The notes under the pieces were generated by a model. That model searched no databases, was not told the DNA's origin, and worked only from the letters and a program-made list of their open reading frames with translations. A stretch of DNA of 13,789 nt from Actinomycetota bacterium (GTDB lineage: Bacteria; Actinomycetota; Actinomycetes; Streptosporangiales; Streptosporangiaceae): positions 28,570 through 42,358 of the forward strand of contig PLIQ01000073.1 in assembly GCA_003140115.1 (NCBI GenBank), given 5' to 3'. The translations under genes and the position numbers were made by a program. This document shows positions 1-8,170 of this stretch, piece after piece. The first letter of the stretch is position 1, and the number at the start of each line of letters is the position of its first letter.

Positions 1-378
1 GACATGGGCGGCACCATGCGCCTGGGCCTGTATCCGGCGGTCCTGCAGCCCGGCACGCGGGTGGCAGAGCTGTACGGCGCCACCCTGGTCGAGGAGCGGC
101 ACCGGCACCGGTACGAGGTCAACAACACCTACCGCGGGGCGCTCGAGCAGGCCGGGCTGGTCTTCTCCGGGCTCTCACCGGACGGCCACCTGGTGGAGTT
201 CGCCGAGCTGCCCAGCCACCCGTTCTTCGTGGGCACCCAGGCACATCCGGAATTCCTGTCCCGCCCGACCCGGCCGCATCCGCTATTCAATGGCCTGATC
301 GCCGCCGCGCTCGCGCGGTCCAAGACCCTGACCTCGGCCAGCAACCTGACCAGCGCGCGCGCCGCGGCCACCGCATGA
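1..378 (+). CDS. pyrG: CTP synthase, C-terminal fragment (cut by left window edge)
   Basis: CTP synthase makes CTP from UTP, ATP and glutamine in the cytoplasm. Only the last ~125 residues lie in the window. The frame is open from base 1 and reads DMGGTMRLG, a signature of the C-terminal class I glutamine amidotransferase domain. The motif [16 protein letters not shown] follows; its His (codon 244-246) and Glu two residues later are the His and Glu of the Cys-His-Glu glutaminase triad. The catalytic Cys and the synthetase domain lie upstream, outside the window. An Ala/Ser/Thr-rich tail of about 20 residues follows the domain. The TGA stop (376-378) overlaps the ATG of the NUDIX gene (ATGA), so the two are probably translationally coupled. 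pyrG next to a NUDIX gene and xerD is a known actinobacterial order (Rv1699-Rv1701 in M. tuberculosis). Confidence 0.97.
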   Translation, partial: DMGGTMRLGLYPAVLQPGTRVAELYGATLVEERHRHRYEVNNTYRGALEQAGLVFSGLSPDGHLVEFAELPSHPFFVGTQAHPEFLSRPTRPHPLFNGLIAAALARSKTLTSASNLTSARAAATA

Positions 379-1007
379 CCGAACAACAGCACGCGAACAT
401 TAAAGACGAGCCCGAGCACTGGCCCGTCGCCTCCTCGGTGGAGCTGCTTCGTGCCCGGCTGGTCACCGTACGCAGCGACAAGGTCCGCACCCCTGATAAC
501 CATTTGGCCGAACGCGACGTGGTGCTTCATCCCGGCGCCGTGGCCGTGCTCGCCCTGGACGACGCCGACCGGATCTTGATGATCAGGCAGTACCGGCATC
601 CGGTAGGACACCTGCTGTGGGAGATCCCGGCGGGCCTGCGCGACGTCGCGGGGGAGGACCCGTGGGTCACCGCGCAGCGCGAGCTGGCGGAGGAAGCGAG
701 CTACCGGGCCCGCGACTGGCGGGTGCTGGCCGACTACTACTCCTCGCCCGGCTACAGCACCGAGCGCCTGCGCATCTTCCTGGCCCGCGACCTGGAACCC
801 GTGCCCCCCGCCGAACGCCATTTCGTCCCCCAGGACGAGGAGGCGTACCTGCTGCTCGACTGGCTGCCGCTGGACCAGGCGGTGCGCAAGGTGCTGGCCG
901 GGGAGCTCCACAACGGCGCCGCCGCCCTGGGCATCATGGCGGGGTACGCTGCCAGGTCACAGGGGTATGACCGACTTCGTCGGGCCGATGCCCCCGAAGA
1001 GCAATGA
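375..1007 (+). CDS. NUDIX hydrolase, ADP-ribose pyrophosphatase type
   Basis: A 210-residue protein that probably hydrolyses ADP-ribose or a related nucleoside diphosphate derivative to AMP and a phosphosugar. The NUDIX box lies around residues 88-113 and reads [12 protein letters not shown], then [12 protein letters not shown]-x-EE supplies the metal-binding glutamates. Compared with the consensus there is one extra residue between the first Gly and the next Glu, and the late Gly is Ser. From memory the mycobacterial Rv1700 family has the same extra residue, so this looks like a family trait rather than damage. The strand with MIRQYRHPV just before the box is typical of ADP-ribose pyrophosphatases. 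The ATG start overlaps the pyrG stop and has no clear Shine-Dalgarno, which fits coupled translation. The exact substrate is inferred from the subfamily and neighbours. Confidence 0.93.
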   Translation: MTEQQHANIKDEPEHWPVASSVELLRARLVTVRSDKVRTPDNHLAERDVVLHPGAVAVLALDDADRILMIRQYRHPVGHLLWEIPAGLRDVAGEDPWVTAQRELAEEASYRARDWRVLADYYSSPGYSTERLRIFLARDLEPVPPAERHFVPQDEEAYLLLDWLPLDQAVRKVLAGELHNGAAALGIMAGYAARSQGYDRLRRADAPEEQ

Positions 1008-1019
1008 CGCTCGCTGTCT

Positions 1020-1026
1020 GGAAGGA
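1020..1026 (+). promoter_or_regulatory. Ribosome binding site of ald
   Basis: GGAAGGA lies five bases before the ATG at 1032. It fixes the ald start, which also agrees with the universal N-terminus MKVGIPKE of the family. Confidence 0.75.
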
Positions 1027-1031
1027 CCACC

Positions 1032-2147
1032 ATGAAGGTTGGAATTCCCAAGGAGATAAAGAACCACGAATACCGAGTGGCGATCACGCCGGCCGGCGTT
1101 CACGAACTGGCCCGTAACGGCCATCAGGTGGTCATCCAGGCCGGGGCGGGGGAGGGCTCGTCGATCCCCGACGAGGACTTCACCACCGCCGGCGCGAAGA
1201 TCCTGCCCACCGCGGACGACGTGTGGGGCGAGGGCGATCTGATCCTCAAGGTCAAGGAGCCGATCGAAGAGGAGTACCACCGGATGCGGTCGGGCCAGGT
1301 GCTGTTCACCTACCTGCACCTGGCCGCCTCCAGGGCCTGCACCGACGCGCTGCTCGCGGCCGGTGTCACCTCGATCGCGTACGAGACCGTCCAGCTTCCC
1401 GACGGGTCGCTGCCGCTGCTCGCCCCGATGTCCGAGGTCGCCGGCCGGATGGCCCCCCAGGTGGGGGCGCACCACCTGCAGCGCGACGGCGGCGGCCGCG
1501 GCGTGCTGATGGGCGGGGTATCCGGCGTGTACGCGGCCAAGGTGGTCGTGCTCGGCGCGGGCGTCTCCGGCATGAACGCCGCCGCGATCGCCCTCGGCAT
1601 GCAGGCCGAGGTCCTGCTGGTGGACAAGAACGTCGCCCGCCTTCGCCAGGCGGACGCCATCTACCAGGGGCACTGCCAGACCGTCGCGTCCAACGCCTAC
1701 GAGATCGAGCGCGCCGTGATCGACGCCGACCTGGTCATCGGCGCGGTGCTGGTGCCCGGGGCCAAGGCCCCCAAGCTGGTCAGCGACGACCTGGTGTCCC
1801 GGATGAAGTCGGGCGCGGTCCTCGTCGACATCGCGATCGACCAGGGCGGCTGCTTCGAGGGCTCCCGGCCGACCACGCACGCCGACCCGACCTACAAGGT
1901 GCACGACGCGCTGTTCTACTGCGTGGCGAACATGCCGGGCGCCGTCCCGCACACGTCCACCTACGCGCTGACCAACGTCACGCTGCCCTACACCGTCGAG
2001 ATCGCCAACCGCGGCTGGCGGGACGCGCTCCGCGCCGATCCCCCCCTCGCCCTGGGCCTGAACACCTACGCCGGCGAGGTGACCTGCGAGCCCGTCGCCG
2101 AAGCCCACGGCCTGCCCTACACCCCCCTAGCCCAGGTCCTCAACTAG
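1032..2147 (+). CDS. ald: Alanine dehydrogenase (NAD-dependent)
   Basis: The enzyme reversibly converts L-alanine to pyruvate, ammonia and NADH, and links amino acid catabolism to nitrogen and redox balance. At 371 residues it has the full family length. The known active-site residues of alanine dehydrogenase fall at exactly the canonical numbers: Arg15 and Lys75 (pyruvate binding), His96 in YLHLAA, and Asp270 in DIAIDQGG. The NAD-binding Rossmann motif VVVLGAGVSGMNAA has its glycines at 175, 177 and 180, and Asp198 in LLVDKN is placed to bind the adenosine ribose. A good ribosome site precedes the ATG. It lies 24 bases after the NUDIX gene and 6 bases before xerD, probably one transcript. 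Ald genes in this neighbourhood are known from streptomycetes. The sequence appears intact. Confidence 0.98.
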   Translation: MKVGIPKEIKNHEYRVAITPAGVHELARNGHQVVIQAGAGEGSSIPDEDFTTAGAKILPTADDVWGEGDLILKVKEPIEEEYHRMRSGQVLFTYLHLAASRACTDALLAAGVTSIAYETVQLPDGSLPLLAPMSEVAGRMAPQVGAHHLQRDGGGRGVLMGGVSGVYAAKVVVLGAGVSGMNAAAIALGMQAEVLLVDKNVARLRQADAIYQGHCQTVASNAYEIERAVIDADLVIGAVLVPGAKAPKLVSDDLVSRMKSGAVLVDIAIDQGGCFEGSRPTTHADPTYKVHDALFYCVANMPGAVPHTSTYALTNVTLPYTVEIANRGWRDALRADPPLALGLNTYAGEVTCEPVAEAHGLPYTPLAQVLN

Positions 2148-2153
2148 CGCGCC

Positions 2154-3110
2154 ATGGCGCCGGGGCAGACGGTGGGCGAGGCGGTGCGCGGGTACCTGGC
2201 GCACCTGGTGGTGGAGCGGGGACTGGCGGGAAACACGGTCGAGTCGTACCGGCGGGACCTGCGCCGGTACGAGTCCTCGCTGGCCGGGCGGGGCAGGGCT
2301 CGGCTCGCTGACGTCATGTCCGCCGATGTGGCGGAGTTCCTCGCCTCCCTCCGCGAAGGCGACGCCGAGCACCAGGCGCTGGCGGTCAGCTCGGCGGCCC
2401 GGGCGGTGATCGCGGTCCGCGGGCTGCACGCGTTCGCGGCCGCCCAGGGCTTGGCCGAGTCGGATCCGGCGCGTGACGTGCCGCCCCCGACACCGCCCAG
2501 GCGCCTGCCGAAGGCGATCACCGTGACCAACGTGGAGCACCTGCTGGACGCGTCGGGCCCGGGCCCCGATGACCTGTCAGCGGACCCCCGGCTGCTCCGG
2601 GACCGGGCCCTGCTGGAGTTCCTGTACGGGACCGGGGCCAGGATCTCCGAGGCGACCGGACTCGACGTGGACGAACTCCACCTGGACGACGACCCGGTGG
2701 TCCGGCTGGCCGGGAAGGGCGGCAAGCATCGGGTGGTCCCGGTCGGCAGCTACGCGGTGCGGGCCCTGCAGGCCTACCTGGTCCGGGCCCGGCCCGCCCT
2801 GGCCGCCGCGTCCCGGCGGGTCTCGGTAAGCCCTGCGGTGTTCCTGAACGCCCGGGGCGGACGCCTGACCCGGCAGGGCGCCTGGGGCGTCCTGCACGCC
2901 GCCGCCGACCGGGCCGGCCTGGCCGACGTGTCGCCCCATACGCTGCGGCACTCGTTCGCCACGCACATGCTCGACGGCGGGGCCGACATCCGGGTCGTCC
3001 AGGAACTGCTTGGCCACGCGTCGGTCGCGACCACGCAGATCTACACCCTGATCACGGTGGACCGGCTCCGCGAGGTCTACGCGACCTCCCACCCCCGCGC
3101 CCTCGGCTGA
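2154..3110 (+). CDS. xerD: Site-specific tyrosine recombinase XerD
   Basis: XerD acts with XerC at the chromosomal dif site to resolve chromosome dimers, with FtsK. The 318-residue protein has the N-terminal core-binding SAM-like domain (about 7-108, with [16 protein letters not shown]) and the C-terminal catalytic domain. All six catalytic residues are visible: Arg163 (GARISE), Lys188 (AGKGGK), His262 and Arg265 ([12 protein letters not shown]), His288 ([13 protein letters not shown]) and nucleophile Tyr297. The ATG at 2154 has no strong ribosome site but lies six bases after the ald stop, so translation is probably coupled. Position after pyrG-NUDIX marks it as the housekeeping recombinase rather than a phage integrase. 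The parA gene found after xerD in many relatives is absent; the next gene is on the other strand. Confidence 0.96.
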   Translation: MAPGQTVGEAVRGYLAHLVVERGLAGNTVESYRRDLRRYESSLAGRGRARLADVMSADVAEFLASLREGDAEHQALAVSSAARAVIAVRGLHAFAAAQGLAESDPARDVPPPTPPRRLPKAITVTNVEHLLDASGPGPDDLSADPRLLRDRALLEFLYGTGARISEATGLDVDELHLDDDPVVRLAGKGGKHRVVPVGSYAVRALQAYLVRARPALAAASRRVSVSPAVFLNARGGRLTRQGAWGVLHAAADRAGLADVSPHTLRHSFATHMLDGGADIRVVQELLGHASVATTQIYTLITVDRLREVYATSHPRALG

Positions 3111-3230
3111 GGGCTCCCGTCCAGAGCACCATCGGGTCCGCCGACGCCGCCTACGCAGCGGCACCCATGGACCATTGCTGCCGCTCTGGCAGCACCGATG
3201 GAACATCGCTGTCGTGGAGAGTCCCGCCGG
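3111..3230. terminator. Convergent intergenic region with hairpin, possible bidirectional terminator
   Basis: This 120-bp spacer separates convergent xerD and the NmrA-like gene. A perfect 7-bp stem TGCTGCC (3176-3182)/GGCAGCA (3188-3194) encloses a 5-base loop. Four more pairs, CCAT (3172-3175)/ATGG (3198-3201), can form past a 3-base bulge. An alternative stem AGCGGCA (3157-3163)/TGCCGCT (3179-3185) uses overlapping bases. There is no T tract, as is common for actinobacterial terminators. The terminator role is inferred from position. Confidence 0.45.
3161..3214. repeat. Two imperfect 23-bp direct repeats, 31-bp period
   Basis: Copy one is at 3161-3183 and copy two at 3192-3214. They match at 19 of 23 positions, both starting GCACC and sharing ATGGA, CAT and GCTG blocks. 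The hairpin between xerD and the NmrA-like gene overlaps them. They could be a small duplication or paired protein-binding sites. Confidence 0.5.
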
Positions 3231-4142
3231 TCACCGGAAATGGCGGGTCAGCTCGTTGGCGTAGGTGCGGCCCAGGGTGCCCTTGTGGTCGGTGATCCAC
3301 TGGGTCAGCGAGGTTTCGCCGGTCGCCGGGCCGTCGGTGTCGGCCAGGCCGTCGGCCATCGCCTCGAACTCCTCGGCGGTCAGCAGCGTGTCGCGCAGCG
3401 CCAGGCCGAGGAGACGGGCGGCCGGCGGGATCAGCGATCCGGGCAGGTTGATGACCCGGCTGCGGCTGCCGACCGCGTCCCTGATGAAACGCACCAGGTC
3501 GCCGAACGCCGGGCGGTCCGGCCCGACCGCATCGATGACCTCGGATCCGGTGGCGCCGGCGGCCTGGACGCACAGCCGGGCCAGGTCGTCAACGTGGATC
3601 GGGCGGATGTGGTACTCGCCCGTCCCGCCCACGGCGAAGACCGGCAGGTGCCGCAGCAGCCACGCGATGTTGTTGATCAGGACTCCGTTGCCGCCGAACA
3701 GGATGGCCGGCCGCAGCACGGTGTGGGGCAGCCTGAGATCGGCGAGGGCCTGCTCGACCGCCGCCTTGCCGCGGAAGTACGGGTAGGGCGAGTCGGCGTC
3801 GGGATGGGTGATCGACACGTGCACCACCCGGTGCACGCCGGCCTCGGCGGCCGCCTGGAACAGCACCCGCGACTGGGCTACGGCGCTCTCGTGGCTGACC
3901 TGCCCGTGCGCGAAGCGCACCCAGTAGGTATTGACCAGCGTCCGGGCGCCGCGCAGCGACTCGGCGAGCCCGGCCGGATCGGCGAAATCCAGCGGCCTGA
4001 CCTCGATGGCGGTACCCGCGGGCGCGCGGCCGGGATGACCGGTGAGGGTGCGCACCCGCCGGCCCGCCGCCTGCAGTTCGCCGGCGATGACCGCCCCGGA
4101 GTAGCTGAACGCTCCGGTCACCACGTCGAAGTCGTCGCTCAC
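3231..4142 (-). CDS. NmrA-like / atypical SDR NAD(P)-binding protein
   Basis: A 303-residue single-domain Rossmann protein of the atypical short-chain dehydrogenase (NmrA/NDUFA9-like) group, annotated in relatives as NAD-dependent epimerase/dehydratase or NAD(P)H-binding protein. The N-terminus holds a modified nucleotide-binding motif, VVTGAFSYSG (residues 7-16). A Tyr122-Phe-Arg-Gly-Lys126 segment fits the YxxxK catalytic pair, preceded by HVSITHP, so enzymatic activity is possible. The start chosen is GTG at 4142, the first in-frame start; GAGGAACGG lies upstream. It begins seven bases past the sirtuin stop, so it is probably the last gene of a hydrolase-sirtuin-NmrA operon. Substrate is unknown. 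Some relatives act as redox sensors or quinone reductases, and nothing here decides between these roles. Confidence 0.88.
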   Translation of the reverse strand: MSDDFDVVTGAFSYSGAVIAGELQAAGRRVRTLTGHPGRAPAGTAIEVRPLDFADPAGLAESLRGARTLVNTYWVRFAHGQVSHESAVAQSRVLFQAAAEAGVHRVVHVSITHPDADSPYPYFRGKAAVEQALADLRLPHTVLRPAILFGGNGVLINNIAWLLRHLPVFAVGGTGEYHIRPIHVDDLARLCVQAAGATGSEVIDAVGPDRPAFGDLVRFIRDAVGSRSRVINLPGSLIPPAARLLGLALRDTLLTAEEFEAMADGLADTDGPATGETSLTQWITDHKGTLGRTYANELTRHFR

Positions 4143-4149
4143 GTGGTCA

Positions 4150-5034
4150 TCACCGTTCCTCGAGCGTGGCCACCAGCGCGGTAAGCGCCTGGCCCAGGGG
4201 AGCGTCGAGCGTCGCGGCCGCGTACCGATCGCCCCGGGTGGACCCCTGATTGACGATCACAACCGGTACCGGCACCTTCGCCGCGTGCCGCACGTAACGC
4301 AAGCCCGACATCACGGTCAGCGAGGACCCCAGGACGACCAGCGAGCTGGCCCGTTCGACCATCGTGTAGCAGGCCTCGGCCCGCGCCCGGGGCACATTCT
4401 CGCCGAAGAACACCACGTCCGGCTTGAGCGTTCCGTGACACAAAGCGCAGTCGACGACCCGGAAGGAGTCGGTCGCGTCATCGGCGAGCACCGCGTCCCC
4501 GTCAGGATTGATCAACGCCGCCGACCCCGCGTCCCAGCCGGGGTTGGCCGCCGCGAGCCGACGGTGCAGGTCGGTGCGTGCCGTTCGCTGACCGCACGAC
4601 AAGCAGATGACCCGGTGCAGGCTGCCGTGCAGTTCGGTCACTTCGGCTCCACCCATCACTGGGCCCGCCGCTTGGTGCAGGCCGTCGACGTTCTGCGTGA
4701 TGATCCCGGCCAGCAGCCCGCGGCGGCCGAGCTCGGCGACCGCGTGGTGACCGTGGTTCGGGGCCGCCTGGCCGATGTGCTGCCAGCCCAGGTGGCTGCG
4801 GGCCCAGTACCGCCGCCGGGCGGCCGCACTTGCGGTAAAGGTCTGGTAGGTCATCGGCGTCGCCCGCCGGGCCAGACCGGTCGGCCCGCGGTAATCGGGG
4901 ATGCCGGACTCCGTGGACAACCCGGCTCCGCTCAGGACCAGCACGTTCCCGGCGGCGACGACGTCCAGGAGCATGCCGAACGACCCTGTCGTTCTCGCCT
5001 CCGCCAACTGGGTCACGACTCTATGGTGCCTCAT
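4150..5034 (-). CDS. Sir2 family NAD-dependent protein deacylase (class II, SIRT4-like)
   Basis: Sirtuins remove acyl groups from protein lysines using NAD, yielding nicotinamide and O-acyl-ADP-ribose. Numbering from the ATG at 5034 (294 residues), the motifs are: [16 protein letters not shown] from about residue 36, TQNVDGLHQ at about 113, catalytic His136 in ELHGSLH, zinc cysteines 144/147 and 196/199, and the LGSSLTV and [10 protein letters not shown] nucleotide-binding segments. The [11 protein letters not shown] context after the second Cys pair fits the SIRT4-like class II group. The frame is open further upstream to 5193, but that part lies inside the hydrolase gene and is Arg-rich and unlike sirtuins. 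I therefore chose the ATG 35 bases after the hydrolase stop, although its ribosome site is weak. The divergent acyl-CoA synthetase is a plausible substrate, by inference only. Confidence 0.94.
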   Translation of the reverse strand: MRHHRVVTQLAEARTTGSFGMLLDVVAAGNVLVLSGAGLSTESGIPDYRGPTGLARRATPMTYQTFTASAAARRRYWARSHLGWQHIGQAAPNHGHHAVAELGRRGLLAGIITQNVDGLHQAAGPVMGGAEVTELHGSLHRVICLSCGQRTARTDLHRRLAAANPGWDAGSAALINPDGDAVLADDATDSFRVVDCALCHGTLKPDVVFFGENVPRARAEACYTMVERASSLVVLGSSLTVMSGLRYVRHAAKVPVPVVIVNQGSTRGDRYAAATLDAPLGQALTALVATLEER

Positions 5035-5069
5035 CCGGCGCAGCGGCCGGTCCGGTGCCCCGCGCTGGG

Positions 5070-5948
5070 CTAGGCCGCGGCGGTGGTAATGGCACGGGCC
5101 ACCGCGGCGGCGCCCTGCGGGTCGAACACGATCGTGTAGTGGTTCACGTCGGGCACCCGCAGCGGCCTTAGCTGCGGAACGAGTTCCGCCCATTTCTCGA
5201 CCAGTTCGGGCGGCAGTATGCCCGGCGGCTCGCCGAGGAACCCGCCCGGCGCGGTCAGTAGCGGAGTTGGCTGCGTCAGGCGGCCGAGTGCGTCCGCGAA
5301 CGGCTTAGCCGCGAGTACGTCCCGGCTGTCGGCGCTGACCGCGGCCGGGACCACCCTGGACCGCATGCTGCCCGGCTCGCCCGCCAGGTCGTAGCGGGCG
5401 TACGCCTCGACATCGGCGGTCCAGTGGTCCGCCAGCGCCGGATGGGCCCGCCAGAAGTCCAGGTAGGCCTCGATGCTGGGGAAGGTCTGTCGCAGCCGGG
5501 CGATCGCCGGGCCGATCGAGGCCTCGAGCGCCACGTCCGGGTCGATGCCGTCCGGGACCGGGAGCGGCAGGCCGCCGTCCACCAGGACCAGGCGCCGCGA
5601 CAGGTTCGGGTGCGCGTCGTGGGCCAGCAGGGCGACGTAGGCACCCAGCGAATGCCCGGCCAGGACGGGCCGGACCCCCGAACCGCCGAAATGCCGCAGT
5701 ATCGCGGTCACGTCGGCCGCGTGCCGTTCCAGGCCGTACGGACCGGGCAGGTGGGCGCTGGAACCGCGCCCGCGCAGGTCAGGCGCCGCCAGTGTCCAGC
5801 CGGGCGGCATCTGGCGGGCCACCGCCTGCCACGACATGGCCGAGGCCGTGATCCCGTGCACGGCGACCGCCACTCGCTTGCCGGTGCCCCACTGGAGCAC
5901 CCGCAGTTCCCCCCCGTCCACAGGGACGTCAAGCAGCCGGAGTTGCAT
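5070..5948 (-). CDS. Alpha/beta hydrolase
   Basis: A 292-residue alpha/beta-hydrolase-fold protein, probably an esterase or related hydrolase of unknown substrate. The oxyanion-hole motif VAVHGITAS (about 28-36) is followed by APDLRGRGSS (55-64). The nucleophile elbow is AGHSLGAYVA with Ser100, and the general-base His is probably His270 in DVNHYT. The usual acid after the late strand is not obvious: that segment reads APGGFLGEPPGI, where relatives I remember have an Asp. An acid elsewhere, such as in LVDGG, cannot be excluded. The ATG is well supported by GGGAGGG at 5954-5960, five bases upstream. It is the first gene of the minus-strand operon and is divergent from the acyl-CoA synthetase across a 176-bp spacer. 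Confidence 0.9.
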   Translation of the reverse strand: MQLRLLDVPVDGGELRVLQWGTGKRVAVAVHGITASAMSWQAVARQMPPGWTLAAPDLRGRGSSAHLPGPYGLERHAADVTAILRHFGGSGVRPVLAGHSLGAYVALLAHDAHPNLSRRLVLVDGGLPLPVPDGIDPDVALEASIGPAIARLRQTFPSIEAYLDFWRAHPALADHWTADVEAYARYDLAGEPGSMRSRVVPAAVSADSRDVLAAKPFADALGRLTQPTPLLTAPGGFLGEPPGILPPELVEKWAELVPQLRPLRVPDVNHYTIVFDPQGAAAVARAITTAAA

Positions 5949-5953
5949 TTTTA

Positions 5954-5960
5954 CCCTCCC
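5954..5960 (-). promoter_or_regulatory. Ribosome binding site of the alpha/beta hydrolase
   Basis: On the minus strand GGGAGGG lies five bases (TAAAA) before the ATG at 5948, a strong actinobacterial Shine-Dalgarno. Confidence 0.75.
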
Positions 5961-5967
5961 CAGTCTC

Positions 5968-5989
5968 GGCGGTTATGGCCGGGACCGCC
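5968..5989. promoter_or_regulatory. Inverted repeat in the divergent hydrolase/acyl-CoA synthetase spacer
   Basis: A perfect 6-bp inverted repeat, GGCGGT (5968-5973)/ACCGCC (5984-5989), has a 10-base loop just upstream of the hydrolase ribosome site. It could be a leader hairpin or an operator. Further upstream on the minus strand, TTGACA (6037-6032) resembles a -35 box and GATAAT (6009-6004) a -10 box, but the 22-base spacing is too long for a standard pair. Confidence 0.3.
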
Positions 5990-6109
5990 CATATCTATCA
6001 CTCATTATCCGCTATGACGATGACGGCGGTATGTCAACTCGACCACAAAGCTGACCGGCAAAACCATGCCATGCTGGACTGTGACTGGAATGCCAGGTAA
6101 ACCAGGCTT

Positions 6110-6115
6110 GGAGGT
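6110..6115 (+). promoter_or_regulatory. Ribosome binding site of the acyl-CoA synthetase
   Basis: GGAGGT lies nine bases before the ATG at 6125 and supports that start. No convincing -10/-35 pair for the plus strand was seen in the spacer. Confidence 0.7.
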
Positions 6116-6124
6116 AAGCGGGCC

Positions 6125-7750
6125 ATGTCTGCAGCACTGAGTTACTCGTCCGGTGAATCGGCAACGCCCCTGCTGGGCGACACGATCGGGGGGAGCTTCG
6201 ACGCGACGGCGGTGAGGTTCTCCGGCCGTGAAGCGCTCGTCGACCGGACGACCGGACGGCGCTGGACCTATGCGGAACTGGCCGCCGACGTCGATGCCCT
6301 GGCGCTCGGGCTGCTGGAAATCGGCATCCAGAAGGGCGACCGGGTCGGTATCTGGGCGCCGAACTGCGCGGAATGGACGCTCACCCAGTACGCGACGGCG
6401 AAGATCGGCGCCATCCTGGTCAACATCAACCCGGCCTACCGCACCCGCGAGCTCGAGTTCGTGCTCAATCAGTCGGGCGCCACGTTGCTCATCTCGGCCG
6501 AGCGGCTGAAGACGTCCGACTACGCGGGCATGATCGCCGAGGTACGGCCGCGATGTCCGGATCTGGCGCATGTCGTGCTGATCGGCCGCCCGGAATGGCA
6601 GTCGTTGCTGGAGAGCGGGCGGCGGCTGGATCGTGCGGTCCTCAACCGCATTCAGCTCGACACCGATGACCCCATCAACATCCAGTACACCTCCGGTACC
6701 ACCGGTTTCCCGAAGGGCGCGACGCTCTCGCACCATAACATTCTCAACAACGGTTTCTTCGTGGGCGAGCTGTGTGACTACACCGAGGCCGACCGGATCT
6801 GCATTCCAGTGCCCTTCTACCATTGCTTCGGCATGGTCATGGGCAATCTCGCGGCCACCAGCCACGGCGCGTGCATGGTCATCCCCGCGCCCAGCTTCGA
6901 TCCGGCCGCGACCCTGGAAGCCGTACAGGCCGAACGCTGCACCTCGCTGTACGGCGTTCCGACGATGTTCATCGCCGAGCTGTCCGCGCCCGGGTTCGCC
7001 GACTACGACCTGTCCAGCCTGCGCACCGGCATCATGGCGGGCTCGCCGTGCCCGGTCGAGGTGATGAAGCAGGTCATGTCGCGCATGTCGATGCGCGAGG
7101 TGTCTATCTGCTACGGCATGACCGAGACCTCGCCGGTATCCACCCAGACCCGCACCGACGATTCGCTGGACCGCCGCACCTCGACGGTGGGCCGCGTCGG
7201 GCCGCACCTGGAGGTCAAGGTCATCGACCCGGCGACCGGCGTGACCGTGCCCCGGGGTACGCCTGGCGAGCTGTGCACTCGCGGTTATTCGGTGATGCTC
7301 GGCTACTGGGCGCAGCCGGACAAGACCGCCGAAGCGGTCGACGCCGCGCACTGGATGCACACCGGTGACCTCGCCGTCATGGATTCCGACGGGTATCTGG
7401 CCATCACCGGGCGGATCAAGGACATGGTGATCCGCGGCGGCGAGAACGTCTACCCGCGGGAGATCGAGGAATTTCTCTACACGCATCCTGACATCCTGGA
7501 CGCCCAGGTGATCGGCGTCCCGGATGCTGTTTACGGCGAGGAACTCATGGCCTGGGTCCGGCTGCGGCCCGGCGCTGCCGAATTGACCGCGGAGGAATTG
7601 CGGTCGTTCTGCTCCGGGCAGCTCGCGCATTACAAGATCCCTCGGTACGTGCATGTCGTGGATGAGTTCCCGATGACGGTGACGGGCAAGGTCAGGAAGG
7701 TGGAGATGCGGGAGCGCGCGGCGGAAATCCTCGGTCGCAATAACAGCTAA
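6125..7750 (+). CDS. AMP-forming acyl-CoA synthetase (ACSF2/FadD-type)
   Basis: A 541-residue enzyme of the ANL superfamily that activates a fatty or other carboxylic acid with ATP and joins it to CoA. Core motifs in order: P-loop [11 protein letters not shown] (188-198), YGMTETSP (330-337), [19 protein letters not shown] with Asp415 (412-430), and the hinge and A8 region [20 protein letters not shown] (429-448). The C-terminal catalytic lysine is Lys522 in TVTGKVRK. The [16 protein letters not shown] block and overall length resemble the ACSF2-like medium-chain acyl-CoA synthetases, with FadD35 of M. tuberculosis a likely relative. Chain-length preference cannot be read from the sequence. 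It is monocistronic as far as visible, divergent from the sirtuin operon, and followed by a gene-poor stretch. In related enzymes Lys522 is the residue silenced by acylation and reactivated by sirtuins. Confidence 0.96.
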   Translation: MSAALSYSSGESATPLLGDTIGGSFDATAVRFSGREALVDRTTGRRWTYAELAADVDALALGLLEIGIQKGDRVGIWAPNCAEWTLTQYATAKIGAILVNINPAYRTRELEFVLNQSGATLLISAERLKTSDYAGMIAEVRPRCPDLAHVVLIGRPEWQSLLESGRRLDRAVLNRIQLDTDDPINIQYTSGTTGFPKGATLSHHNILNNGFFVGELCDYTEADRICIPVPFYHCFGMVMGNLAATSHGACMVIPAPSFDPAATLEAVQAERCTSLYGVPTMFIAELSAPGFADYDLSSLRTGIMAGSPCPVEVMKQVMSRMSMREVSICYGMTETSPVSTQTRTDDSLDRRTSTVGRVGPHLEVKVIDPATGVTVPRGTPGELCTRGYSVMLGYWAQPDKTAEAVDAAHWMHTGDLAVMDSDGYLAITGRIKDMVIRGGENVYPREIEEFLYTHPDILDAQVIGVPDAVYGEELMAWVRLRPGAAELTAEELRSFCSGQLAHYKIPRYVHVVDEFPMTVTGKVRKVEMRERAAEILGRNNS

Positions 7751-8052
7751 CCGCCCAATACATTAACTCTGGATCAAGGTTCTTCCGGTGCGGGCCGGGT
7801 CCGTTGTAGGCTCCCTCCGTCGACCATGATCGGAGGACGGCACGTGAAGGTCCTGATCGCGGGGGGTGTCGGCTACGTCAGTCGCATTTTCAGCGCACAT
7901 CCCGACATCTATGCCGTAGGCCATGTGCGAAGCGATCGGGGCGGACCCCAAGATGCGCACCGGCCTGCCGCCGCGGCGGCCGGCCCATGCCCTGGGCGCG
8001 ATGATCCGCGCCCAGCGCTCGCGATCAACCTGGGGGACCGGCCCGGGTACCA

Positions 8053-8079
8053 CGGTGCGGGAACCTCGGTTGGGCACCG
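8053..8079. other. Stem-loop in the gene-poor spacer
   Basis: A perfect 6-bp stem CGGTGC/GCACCG has a 15-base loop that itself contains AAC/GTT arms around CTCG. It is immediately followed by the G/C palindrome CCGGCGCCGG. Possible transcript end or fold; no T tract follows. Confidence 0.3.
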
Positions 8080-8155
8080 GCGCCGGCGCACACGAAGATC
8101 AACTCGTGATCTGCCTTATCGGGCAAAAAGCGTACCGTGGTCATCCATGTCAGGA

Positions 8156-8170
8156 TCGCGAACTTCGCGA
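8156..8170. promoter_or_regulatory. 15-bp perfect palindrome, possible operator
   Basis: TCGCGAA-C-TTCGCGA is a perfect 7+1+7 inverted repeat located 24 bases upstream of the candidate -35 box for the surface-protein operon. The one-base centre is too tight for a hairpin, so a dimeric DNA-binding protein site is more likely. Confidence 0.4.

Noticed and set aside
129..911. Long minus-strand ORF opposite pyrG/NUDIX
   Set aside because: Arg/Gly/His-rich shadow of two clearly recognised plus-strand genes; common in high-GC DNA.
957..2108. 383-residue minus-strand ORF opposite ald
   Set aside because: ald is intact with all active-site residues; the opposite frame has shadow-type composition and no motif.
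2154..3110. XerD-like gene as a sign of an integrated mobile element
   Set aside because: Context with pyrG, NUDIX and ald shows it is the housekeeping recombinase; no phage or plasmid genes nearby.
3198..4184. 328-residue plus-strand ORF opposite the NmrA-like gene
   Set aside because: Shadow frame; the minus strand encodes a recognisable Rossmann protein.
4285..5073. Plus-strand ORF opposite the sirtuin
   Set aside because: The sirtuin motifs on the minus strand are unmistakable.
5035..5193. N-terminal extension of the sirtuin
   Set aside because: Lies within the hydrolase gene, Arg-rich and unlike sirtuins; ATG 5034 is the sensible start.
6004..6037. TTGACA and GATAAT as a minus-strand promoter
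   Set aside because: Spacing of 22 bases is outside the usual 16-19; noted only as a weak possibility.
6005..7654. 549-residue minus-strand ORF opposite the acyl-CoA synthetase
   Set aside because: Length is due to lack of stops in high-GC antisense; no motif, His/Arg-rich.
7763..8077. Minus-strand ORF in the gene-poor spacer
   Set aside because: No recognisable motif and no supporting ribosome site noted; the plus strand has better coding signs.
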